From NCBI GenBank assembly GCA_030432295.1, contig JAUIHI010000014.1:91279-155278 (forward strand): 64,000 nt of DNA. Direction: 5' to 3'. The notes under the pieces were generated by a model. That model searched no databases. It was not told where the DNA came from and saw only the letters and a program-made list of their open reading frames with translations. Source of the stretch: Anaerolineae bacterium (GTDB lineage: Bacteria > Chloroflexota > Anaerolineae > Caldilineales > Caldilineaceae). Shown here one piece after another: positions 55,243 to 62,376 of this stretch. Every line of letters starts with the position of its first letter. Within the stretch, counting starts at the first letter, position 1. The translations under genes and the position numbers were made by a program.

Positions 55243-56583
55243 TTACGGGCGGATGTCCAGTTTCTCACGGGTGAACCAGGCAGGCTTGACCGCTGCATCA
55301 ACGCCGGCGGGATGGGGCGCGTCCGGGTGATCGGCGAAGGGATGGCCCGGCTCGGCCACGGGCCCACGCAGCAACGGATCGTCCGTGCGCTGCATCCACG
55401 CGTCCAGCCGCGCCCGCATCTCAACCAGCACTTCGGCATAGGCCGGGTCGTTGACCAGATTGGCCGCCTCGTTGGGATCGTAGATCAGATCGTAGAGCGC
55501 TTCCGGGTAGACCGGATGCTGGGCCAGGCCGTGTGCCATCAGGAATTGTTTGCTGGCCCCGTTGTCGATGTTGGGCATTGTGGTGATGGACCGGTCGTCA
55601 AAGCGGCGGATATACTTCCAGCGCGGGGTGCGCACGGCCCGCTTGGGTTCATAGGCCGCGTGATAGGTGACTTCGCCGAAAATCTCCTCGTTCACTTCCG
55701 CCACCTCCCCATCCACCAGAGGCAGAAAGGAACGTCCCTCCAGCCAGTCTGGATGCTGCGCGCCGATCAGATCGCAGATGGTTGGGAAGAGGTCGATCTG
55801 AGAGATCATCCCGTCTACGACTCTGCCACCCTCAAAGCCCGACGGTCCCCGCGCAATCATCGCCACGCCCATCCCGTGATCGGTCAGGGTGCATTTCATG
55901 CCGGGAAAGGCCAGGCCGTGATCCGTCGTGTAGATAAAGAGAGTATTGTCAGCCAGTCCGGTCTCGTCCAGGGCCACCAGCACCCGCCCGATGTGATCGT
56001 CCAGCATCTTCGCCATCCGTTTGAACGCGGCCATATCGTAGCGGGTCTCCGGCGTGTCTGGCAGGGGCGCGGGGGGCAGAGTGTAGCGGGGGTCTTCGTC
56101 CGGGCCAGGTTCGGGGAAGACCCGGTGGGTCTCGAAATAGCCGATGTCCAGGAAGAAGGGGCGGTCGTGCTGGCTGTGGATGAACTCGACCGCGGCGTCG
56201 GTGATGCCCACGCCATCCTGGGCTGTGGGGCTGCCCGCTTCCACAATCCATTCGTAGCCCAGTTCCCGTGGGTCCAGCACCAGATGTTGGACGCCGCAGA
56301 GAGCGGTACGATAGCCGTGGCCGGCCAGAAAGTTCGCCAGGTGATGCTCCGGGTGGGCTAGATAGATGCCCCGGTTGGCAAGTCCCAGTTGGCCGTTGGA
56401 GTGTGCGCTCTCGCCGGTCAACAGGCAGGCCCGGCTGGGGGAACAGGTGGGCGCGGCGTTGAAGACTTTGCGAAAAAGCACGCCCTCCTCGGCCAGTTTC
56501 TGCAAATTGGGTGCGGGCACCGCGTGGCCGTAGGGCTGCAAATAACGCCCGGTGTCGTGGGAGTGGAGGTAGATGATATTCAT
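55243..56583 (-). CDS. Type I sulfatase (formylglycine class)
   Basis: 446 residues from MNIIYLHSHDTGRYLQPYGH, with AGGACC upstream; the longer frame adds 16 unlikely residues. The sulfatase signature is CSPSRACLLTG (about 63-73), where Cys is converted to formylglycine. Metal residues are seen in HSHDTGR near the start and in FIYTTDHGLAFPGMK (about 213-227). The N-terminus and the GRYLQPYGH segment resemble heparan N-sulfatase-like enzymes, but substrate assignment is not safe. No signal peptide is visible, suggesting cytoplasmic action on imported sulfated oligosaccharides. A C-type maturation enzyme must be encoded elsewhere. Confidence 0.92.
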   Translation of the reverse strand: MNIIYLHSHDTGRYLQPYGHAVPAPNLQKLAEEGVLFRKVFNAAPTCSPSRACLLTGESAHSNGQLGLANRGIYLAHPEHHLANFLAGHGYRTALCGVQHLVLDPRELGYEWIVEAGSPTAQDGVGITDAAVEFIHSQHDRPFFLDIGYFETHRVFPEPGPDEDPRYTLPPAPLPDTPETRYDMAAFKRMAKMLDDHIGRVLVALDETGLADNTLFIYTTDHGLAFPGMKCTLTDHGMGVAMIARGPSGFEGGRVVDGMISQIDLFPTICDLIGAQHPDWLEGRSFLPLVDGEVAEVNEEIFGEVTYHAAYEPKRAVRTPRWKYIRRFDDRSITTMPNIDNGASKQFLMAHGLAQHPVYPEALYDLIYDPNEAANLVNDPAYAEVLVEMRARLDAWMQRTDDPLLRGPVAEPGHPFADHPDAPHPAGVDAAVKPAWFTREKLDIRP

Positions 56584-56738
56584 TGCGTGGGGTCCTGTGG
56601 GGTGGTGGATAGGTGAGAAGCGGTAGCGCACTTATTGTAGCGCAAGCTTTGGCTGCACGCCAGCCACCCCAATTCACCGGGTGGAATGCATAACTGGGTG
56701 TTCTCCACATTTTCAAAGAAGTGGGAGAATCGGCGTCG

Positions 56739-56803
56739 CCCATTTCAGCGTTCTGATTTTGCTGCTACCTTCAGCGCAAAGGCCGACGGGGCTAGTCCGG
56801 GAC
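56739..56803 (-). pseudogene. Decayed copy of the LysR gene's C-terminal tail
   Basis: 56739-56803 matches 57599-57663 at about 84% by hand alignment. Read on the minus strand it gives PGLAPSAFALKVAAKSER-stop, against RLAPSTFALGAEAKSES-stop in the intact LysR gene. Even the stop codon is kept. It lies just past the end of the zinc-ribbon gene, so that gene is flanked by two copies of the tail. Confidence 0.75.
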
Positions 56804-56808
56804 ATAGC

Positions 56809-57540
56809 TCACAACTTAAAAATCTTAGCCAGCTTTTCCTCCACTGTCTGGTCTGCCACAGTTTGAGCCATTGCAGCGTCCTCGTCAGATATGTGTGTGC
56901 GGATGATCACAAAGGACTGTTCTTCGGAAAGAGTCTTGACCTGAAGCAATGCCGTGGCTAAGGACTCAACAGATACCCAGTATTTACGCAACGTTTCTTC
57001 AACAAAGGCCATCATCTCCTGCAGCCATTCGGAAGAACGCGCATCCGGATAAAGGTAATCGTATTCCGAAAGGTATCCACCCAGTAGCTTGTGCGCCATG
57101 TCCACTAAAAGGGAACTGCCCGTAACAGCTTTGTAGCCCAAAAAGTTGTCGGGGATAAGAGCGGCAAGCAGAGCTTTGAGACCTGTTCGAGGTGAAACAG
57201 CTTCATGATTTCCATACTTTATTGCCTCAGCCAAATACCCTGCGAGCAAAACTTGTGGAACAGTTATTAGGCTACCTAGGCCAGGTGTCCTTTTTGCCCA
57301 ATTGGCACTTTCGCCTTCTATCGCCACTTTCTCAAACGCAGGCAATATCCCTGATCTTACCAATGGCACATATTTGTCAGTAAAGCCATTGCGCACCAGA
57401 TAAGACATGACGGCGTGCCCTGCTTCTCGATAGGCCCGACGATCAGTTGAGACTGACCTATAACTATTTTCCAGCTTTCTACAACTCAAACAGATTTCCT
57501 TCGCTCGATACAGTTCTTCACCGCACCTCAAACATTTCAT
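56809..57540 (-). CDS. Zinc-ribbon protein with degenerate M41-like peptidase region
   Basis: 243 residues from MKCLRCGEELYRAKEICLSC; GGAG lies nine bases before this ATG. Two CxxC pairs (residues 3-6 and 17-20) make an N-terminal zinc ribbon. Next is RRAYREAGHAVMSYLVRNGF: this aligns by eye with the HEAGHA motif of FtsH-type M41 peptidases, but the first zinc histidine is arginine. SLITVPQVLLAGYLAEAIKY resembles the helix after it in M41 domains. No AAA ATPase part is present. It is probably a non-catalytic or altered metallopeptidase relative. It is AT-richer than its neighbours and lies between two copies of a LysR tail, so it looks inserted. Function unknown. Confidence 0.65.
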   Translation of the reverse strand: MKCLRCGEELYRAKEICLSCRKLENSYRSVSTDRRAYREAGHAVMSYLVRNGFTDKYVPLVRSGILPAFEKVAIEGESANWAKRTPGLGSLITVPQVLLAGYLAEAIKYGNHEAVSPRTGLKALLAALIPDNFLGYKAVTGSSLLVDMAHKLLGGYLSEYDYLYPDARSSEWLQEMMAFVEETLRKYWVSVESLATALLQVKTLSEEQSFVIIRTHISDEDAAMAQTVADQTVEEKLAKIFKL

Positions 57541-57604
57541 AATCACCATCTCCATTTTCACAGATGTCAATGACTAAGATTCGAACTGAGTTTAGTGACC
57601 CATT

Positions 57605-58552
57605 TCAGCTTTCTGATTTTGCTTCTGCACCCAGTGCAAAGGTCGACGGGGCCAGTCGGGGAAAATACCCGGCCAGATGGCGCAGGAAAGCCCGAACCAC
57701 TGGCGTCAGAAAGCCGTCCTGGTTCCACAACAGTTTGAGCGTGCGTTGCATAGGCTTGTCCGCTACCCGTAGCCCGCGCAATGCGCCCGCTTCGACCTCC
57801 CCGGCGATAGCGTAGCCAGGCAGAACCGAAATCCCCATATTCTTGGCAACAGCCCGTTTGATCGACTCCACATTGTCGAACTCGGCCATCACCTGAATCT
57901 GCGTGCCCGCAGCCTGAAAGCGGCTATCCAGCCAGAGCCGGGTCTGGCTGGTGCGCTGGCGCATGACAAAGTTCTGTCCGTTCAGGTCGGCACAGACGAC
58001 CGACTCCCGATTCCACCAGGGGTGGGCCGGGCCGACGACAATCAACTGCTCCACCTCTTCCAGAGCCAACGCACCGATCCCCGCAGTGTCGATGGCCTCT
58101 AGCTCCCCTTCGATTAGGCCGATGTCCGCTTTGCCGCTCTGCAACTGGGCCACAATCTGAGGAGTGGTACTGGTCTGCACCTGCACCGTCAATTTCGGAT
58201 ATTGGCCCCGAAAAGCCTGCACCCAATCGGGCAGCAGATAGACGCTGACGCCGGGCGTGGCCACAGTCATCAGTTCGCCAGAGGCCAGTTGGGTCACATC
58301 TGTCACCGCGGCCTCGGCCTCAGCCACCAGACGCAGAATGGAACGAGTGTAGTCGTGTAGCTTTTCTCCAGCGGGCGTCAACGTCACCCCCCGCCGCCCG
58401 CGGTCAAAGAGCCTGGCCCCCAGAGCGGCTTCCAGGTCCTGGATGTGCTGGCTGACCGCGGGCTGGGTGAGGAGCAGGCGATCCGCGGCGGCGCTGAAAC
58501 TGCCGCTCTGCACGACGATAGCAAAGATTTCCAGTTTGTAGAGGTTTAGCAT
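57605..58552 (-). CDS. LysR-family transcriptional regulator
   Basis: 315 residues, usual length. N-terminal winged helix: IFAIVVQSGSFSAAADRLLL then TQPAVSQHIQDLEAALGARL, FDRGRRGVTLTPAG. The rest is a type-2 periplasmic-binding-like effector domain (LMTVATPGVSVYLLPDWVQA, ADIGLIEGELEA). It is divergent from the rhodanese/persulfide-dioxygenase/TauE genes and starts 154 bases from them, so it likely senses a sulfur metabolite and controls that operon (inference from position). A dyad just upstream of its ATG is a candidate autoregulatory site. Confidence 0.93.
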   Translation of the reverse strand: MLNLYKLEIFAIVVQSGSFSAAADRLLLTQPAVSQHIQDLEAALGARLFDRGRRGVTLTPAGEKLHDYTRSILRLVAEAEAAVTDVTQLASGELMTVATPGVSVYLLPDWVQAFRGQYPKLTVQVQTSTTPQIVAQLQSGKADIGLIEGELEAIDTAGIGALALEEVEQLIVVGPAHPWWNRESVVCADLNGQNFVMRQRTSQTRLWLDSRFQAAGTQIQVMAEFDNVESIKRAVAKNMGISVLPGYAIAGEVEAGALRGLRVADKPMQRTLKLLWNQDGFLTPVVRAFLRHLAGYFPRLAPSTFALGAEAKSES

Positions 58553-58555
58553 AAG

Positions 58556-58580
58556 CGTTTACTTATGGCAAGTATAAACG
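58556..58580. promoter_or_regulatory. Candidate LysR operator dyad
   Basis: CGTTTACTT and AAGTATAAACG face each other around ATGGC at 58556-58580, next to the LysR start codon. It fits the T-N11-A style of LysR sites. A second dyad, AGCGTTC...GAACGCT, lies at 58638-58659, nearer the rhodanese gene. Either could bind the regulator. Confidence 0.4.
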
Positions 58581-58705
58581 GTTGGGGGGCGCTGGGCAAG
58601 CCGAAATGGGTGTAGAGTAGTGGTCATTGAAGCAATGAGCGTTCAAACATTGGAACGCTGGAATTTTCGGATTGTGAATCAACTATCTATTTGGAGCAAC
58701 GCCCG

Positions 58706-59062
58706 ATGAACCTACTCTCTCGACTCTTTGGCGGACCTGACACACCCGGCCACGAACGGATACGGCCAGAGGAATATACGGCCCAGTATGTGGATGCCAA
58801 GTCGCCCCATACACTGCTGGACGTTCGCACCGCAAACGAATTCCGCAGCGGATACATCCCCGGTGCCGTCAACATCAGTTTGCAGGATTTGCCCCAAAAA
58901 CTCAAACGCGTCTCAGCCAAGAAACCAGTTGTCGTCTATTGTCGCAGCGGCAACCGCAGCGCGACGGCAGCCAGATTGCTGCTAGAAGCGGGCTACACAG
59001 ATGTCTACGATTTGGGCGGCATCATCGACTGGCAACGCCAGGGCCTGCCCATCAAGGGATAG
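58706..59062 (+). CDS. Single-domain rhodanese
   Basis: 118 residues from MNLLSRLFGGPDTPGHERIR; GGAG precedes the ATG. The rhodanese fold shows LLDVRTANEFRSGYIPGAVN and the active-site loop VVYCRSGNRSATAARLL, with catalytic Cys in CRSGNRS. It transfers sulfane sulfur, probably to or from glutathione-type or protein thiols. It is first in a plus-strand sulfur operon with the persulfide-dioxygenase-like gene 97 bases downstream. No signal peptide is present. Confidence 0.92.
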   Translation: MNLLSRLFGGPDTPGHERIRPEEYTAQYVDAKSPHTLLDVRTANEFRSGYIPGAVNISLQDLPQKLKRVSAKKPVVVYCRSGNRSATAARLLLEAGYTDVYDLGGIIDWQRQGLPIKG

Positions 59063-59159
59063 CGGAATCGCGTACACATTTGACACAAAGTGGCGCGTAG
59101 TCTCTGTACCAGTTCACACGCCACACACTACGTACCAAAGTTCTTTCGGAGGACATCCA

Positions 59160-60572
59160 ATGCTACTCAAATACTTCTACGACGAAAAGCTTGCCCAGGC
59201 CAGCTATCTGGTGGGCTGTGTGGCGACCGGCGAAGCGCTGGTCATCGACCCGGCCCGGCACGTCACACCCTATCTGGCCGCGGCAGAAAAAGAGGGTCTG
59301 CGCATCACCCACGTGACCGAAACCCACATCCACGCCGATTTTGTCAGCGGCAGCCGGGAACTGGCCGCGGTCACCGGCGCCACAATCTACCTGAGCGATA
59401 TGGGCGACGCCGACTGGAAATATGCCTATGCCGACGACCCCAATGTGCTCACCGTGCGGGATGGGGATTCTTGGAAAGTGGGCAACATCAAAATCGATGT
59501 GCTCCACACCCCCGGCCATACACCGGAGCACATCGCCTTTCAGATCACCGACACCGCGGGCGCAGACAAGCCCATCGGTATCTTCACCGGCGACTTTCTC
59601 TTTGTGGGCGATGTGGGTCGCCCGGACCTGCTGGAAGAGGCCGCGGGTCTGGTGGGGACCAAAGAGTTGGGCGCACGCCAGCAGTTTGGCACTGTCGAAC
59701 GCTTCAAAAAGCTGCCCGACTATCTGCAAATCTGGCCGGGCCACGGCGCAGGCAGCGCCTGTGGCAAGGCGCTGGGAGCCATCCCATCCACAACGCTCGG
59801 CTACGAGAAGCTCTTTAACCCGGCTTTTCAATGGGACGAGGAAGAGTCATTTGTCAATTGGCTGCTGGCCGACCAACCGGAAGCCCCCACCTATTTCGCC
59901 CAGATGAAGACGGTGAACAAAGAGGGACCAGCCCTGCTACGCACTTTGCCACTGCCGACCAATTTTGACCGGTCCACCCTGGACGGAATCATTGAGGATG
60001 GGGGACAGGTCTTCGATCTGCGCAACCGGGGCCAGTTTGCGTCCAACCACGCGCCGGGCACAATTAACGTGCCCGCCGACAACACGGGTCTCGCCACCTA
60101 TATGGGCTGGCTGGTGGACTACGACCGCCCGGTCTATGTGCTGCTGCCCTCCATCGACAGCGAGCAGGAGATTCTGCGCGACCTGCGCTCTATCGGCATC
60201 GACTACGTGCCCGGCTATTTCAGCCCGGATGTGTTGACCCATCGCACCCAGGCCCTGCCTGTGGTCACAGCCCGGGAACTGGCGAAACGGCTGCCCCAGA
60301 ACGGCCTGCTGATTGTGGATGTGCGGGGCAAGGCCGAGTATGCAGAAAAGCACATTGTGGGCGCACAGCACATCCCCTTGGGCTATCTGGCCCGCCAACT
60401 GGAAAGTCTGCCCAAAGATCGCACAATCGTCACCCAATGCGCCAGCGGCTACCGCTCACAGATTGCGGCCAGCCTGCTCCAAGCTGCGGGATTCGACAAC
60501 GCCATTTCGCTCAACGAGGGCGAAGAATGCTGGACCCGATTCCTGCCCACCGAGAGCGGCTCGGTGAAGTAG
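59160..60572 (+). CDS. Persulfide-dioxygenase-like MBL-fold protein with two rhodanese domains
   Basis: 470 residues; GGAGGACATCCA precedes the ATG. The metallo-beta-lactamase domain (about 1-255) has THIHADFVSGSREL, VLHTPGHTPEHIAFQ, FTGDFLFVGDVGRPDL and WPGHGAGSACGK, the iron-binding pattern of ETHE1/Blh-type enzymes. A first rhodanese domain (about 265-360) lacks the cysteine (RPVYVLLPSIDSEQ). A second (about 370-465) has the active-site cysteine in VTQCASGYRSQIA. The likely reaction is oxidation of persulfides to sulfite, with sulfur delivery by the rhodanese. The sulfite exporter gene TauE follows, which fits. Confidence 0.92.
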   Translation: MLLKYFYDEKLAQASYLVGCVATGEALVIDPARHVTPYLAAAEKEGLRITHVTETHIHADFVSGSRELAAVTGATIYLSDMGDADWKYAYADDPNVLTVRDGDSWKVGNIKIDVLHTPGHTPEHIAFQITDTAGADKPIGIFTGDFLFVGDVGRPDLLEEAAGLVGTKELGARQQFGTVERFKKLPDYLQIWPGHGAGSACGKALGAIPSTTLGYEKLFNPAFQWDEEESFVNWLLADQPEAPTYFAQMKTVNKEGPALLRTLPLPTNFDRSTLDGIIEDGGQVFDLRNRGQFASNHAPGTINVPADNTGLATYMGWLVDYDRPVYVLLPSIDSEQEILRDLRSIGIDYVPGYFSPDVLTHRTQALPVVTARELAKRLPQNGLLIVDVRGKAEYAEKHIVGAQHIPLGYLARQLESLPKDRTIVTQCASGYRSQIAASLLQAAGFDNAISLNEGEECWTRFLPTESGSVK

Positions 60573-60589
60573 TCTACCGCGTTTGATTC

Positions 60590-60659
60590 AACCACAAAGG
60601 CACAGAGACACAAAGAATGAAGAAATGGCTTTTCTTTGTGTCTCTGTGCCTTTGTGGTT
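60590..60659. repeat. Perfect 26-base inverted repeat of CACAAAG words
   Basis: AACCACAAAGGCACAGAGAC and the following ACAAAG (60590-60615) are the exact complement of 60634-60659, with an 18-base loop. The element ends directly before the AAGGAG ribosome-binding site of tauE, so folding could affect translation or processing there. It is related in words to the inner part of 20014-20135. Confidence 0.85.
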
Positions 60660-60674
60660 CAAGGAGAAACACCT

Positions 60675-61430
60675 GTGATTGAACAAATCCTTCTCGATCT
60701 ACTGCTCGGTTTTGGCATCGGTCTCTCGCTGGGATTGCTGGGCGGCGGCGGCTCGATTTTGACCGTTCCCGCGCTGGTCTATATCGTCGGCCTGGCGCCC
60801 CAGGCCGCGGTGACGGCTTCGCTGGTGATTGTGGGGATCAACAGTGTGATGGGTGCGCTGACCCACCGGGTCCAGGGAACCCTCAACTGGCGGGTGGCTC
60901 TGCTCTTTGGCGGGGTGGGGATGGGTGCAGCCTATCTAGCCGCGGGCTGGTCCAAACTCTTTCCGCCCAATGCGCTGATGGTTCTCTTTGCCCTGCTGAT
61001 GGTGGTCGTTGGTCTCTTTCTGATTCTGAAACCCCAGCCCAAAGACGGCGATACTATTGGCCGGGGCTGGCTAGTGACAATTGGCAGCGGGCTGGGCGTA
61101 GGACTGCTTACGGGACTGCTGGGCGTGGGCGGCGGCTTTCTGATTGTGCCCGCACTGGTGATGTTTGTGGGGCTGCCAATGCGCCAGGCCGTGGGCACAT
61201 CGCTGGTGGTGATTGCGATGAACAGCCTGGCCGGTTTTCTGGGCCATCTGGGCGGGCCGTCGATTGACTTGCTGGTGGTGGGAACTTTCGTGGCCTCCGG
61301 TCTGGTCGGCGCGCTGGTGGGGGCACGCCTCACCCGCGTCATCCAGCCCCAACAGCTACGCCGGGCCTTTGCCTTTTTTGTGATTGTATTGGCAGTTTTC
61401 CTGCTGGCGGACAATATCCCCCAATTGTAA
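60675..61430 (+). CDS. TauE/SafE-family sulfite exporter
   Basis: 251 residues with eight hydrophobic segments; the GTG start follows AAGGAGAAACACCT. The TauE repeat signature appears twice: GIGLSLGLLGGGGSILTVPA near the start and GLLTGLLGVGGGFLIVPALV in the middle. It probably exports sulfite or sulfonate products made by the upstream persulfide-dioxygenase-like enzyme. Odd: its stop codon lies inside a TGTAAC-type repeat, and a decayed copy of its last 18 codons lies just downstream. Confidence 0.9.
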   Translation: MIEQILLDLLLGFGIGLSLGLLGGGGSILTVPALVYIVGLAPQAAVTASLVIVGINSVMGALTHRVQGTLNWRVALLFGGVGMGAAYLAAGWSKLFPPNALMVLFALLMVVVGLFLILKPQPKDGDTIGRGWLVTIGSGLGVGLLTGLLGVGGGFLIVPALVMFVGLPMRQAVGTSLVVIAMNSLAGFLGHLGGPSIDLLVVGTFVASGLVGALVGARLTRVIQPQQLRRAFAFFVIVLAVFLLADNIPQL

Positions 61431-61476
61431 CCCGGGCTGTTAGCCCCTCCCGGTGCAAGCAGTGAGCTTGCGGTAC
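61426..61476. repeat. TGTAAC-family double-hairpin unit overlapping the tauE stop
   Basis: TGTAAC, then CGGGCTGTTAGCCC, spacer, GCAAGCAGTGAGCTTGC and GGTAC. The scaffold equals the units at 42768-42877, but the first stem is GGGC/GCCC in place of CAAAC/GTTTG. The TAA at 61428-61430 is the tauE stop codon. Confidence 0.7.
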
Positions 61477-61532
61477 AGTTTTGTCATCGCCCTGGCGGTC
61501 TCCTGCTGGCGGACAATTCCCCACAGATGTAG
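61477..61532 (+). pseudogene. Decayed copy of the tauE C-terminal tail
   Basis: 61477-61532 resembles 61371-61430, sharing CCTGCTGGCGGACAAT exactly. Reading across one frameshift gives FVIALAV / LLLADNSPQM-stop, against FVIVLAVFLLADNIPQL-stop in tauE. It lies directly after the double-hairpin unit, as if that unit had separated two copies of the gene end. Confidence 0.65.
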
Positions 61533-61558
61533 ACAACAGACAACCGACCGCGGACGGC

Positions 61559-61590
61559 AAGTAGGTGTACGAAATTTCGTGCCCCTACTT
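61559..61590. terminator. Hairpin after the tauE region
   Basis: AAGTAGGTGTACGAAA pairs with TTTCGTGCCCCTACTT over 32 bases with few mismatches, including an ACGAAATTTCGT core. TTG follows, so it may terminate the sulfur operon. From here to 61700 only ATCCGCG/ATCCGTG words (61640-61680) are seen. Confidence 0.5.
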
Positions 61591-61700
61591 GTTGGTTGGC
61601 CCCGGATAGGGTAGAGTATAGGCCAGAAACCCGTGTACATCCGAAAGCATCCGCGTTTATCCGTGTTCATCCGCGGCTATTCCCAGGCAGGAGAACCCCA

Positions 61701-62333
61701 ATGCAAAAGCTACAGACCCAGGGCGTCCATCACATCACCTTCATCGGCGCAGACCGGCAGACGTCCATCGACTTTTGGGAAGGGGTGCTGGGGATGCCCT
61801 TCATCTTCGAGCAGCCCAATCTGGACGTACCCACGGAGAATCATCTCTACTTTGACCCCGGCGACGGACGGCTGATTACCATCTTCACCAATGAGACCCG
61901 CAAGCCCGATCCCACCCACGTCCCCGAAGGCATCGGCCACCTGCAACACATCGCCTTTACGGTCAGCCGGGCCACGTACACCCAAGCCAAGAAACGGCTG
62001 GACGAACGGGACATCAAAAACACCGGGGAGGTGGACCGGGGCTTTATGTACTCCATCTACTTCCGGGACCCGCTGGGGCTGCTGGTGGAGCTGGCCTGCT
62101 ACAAATTCGAGCCACCCGTGGGCGTCACCCACGCTGAAGTGCTGCTGGAAGCCCACCTGATCCGCACGGAGCGGGGCGACTACGCCATCAGCGACGAGCA
62201 CCTGGCCGACGCCATCGAACGGTTGACCCAGCGCACCACACGCAGCCTCTCGTCCGACAGGGGCGTGCGCGACCCCTATGCGGGTAAAGTGGGGGAGACC
62301 GCTGACCGTCATGTGGCCCAACGGCCCCAATAG
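61701..62333 (+). CDS. VOC-family (glyoxalase/ring-cleaving dioxygenase-like) protein
   Basis: 210 residues from MQKLQTQGVHHITFIGADRQ; CAGGAGAACCCCA precedes the ATG. The VOC fold covers about residues 8-140: GVHHITFIGADRQTSIDFWE, LQHIAFTVSRATYTQAKKRL, and SIYFRDPLGLLVELACYKFE. Metal-ligand positions (His-10/11, His-75, Glu-127) match the family pattern of ring-cleaving dioxygenases or glyoxalases. The C-terminal 60 residues are helical, without a second VOC module. The exact reaction is not assignable. It is not clearly linked to its neighbours. Confidence 0.87.
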   Translation: MQKLQTQGVHHITFIGADRQTSIDFWEGVLGMPFIFEQPNLDVPTENHLYFDPGDGRLITIFTNETRKPDPTHVPEGIGHLQHIAFTVSRATYTQAKKRLDERDIKNTGEVDRGFMYSIYFRDPLGLLVELACYKFEPPVGVTHAEVLLEAHLIRTERGDYAISDEHLADAIERLTQRTTRSLSSDRGVRDPYAGKVGETADRHVAQRPQ

Positions 62334-62376
62334 ACGATCGCTTGCCTCTGTCCCGTTCCATAGACACCACAACCCA

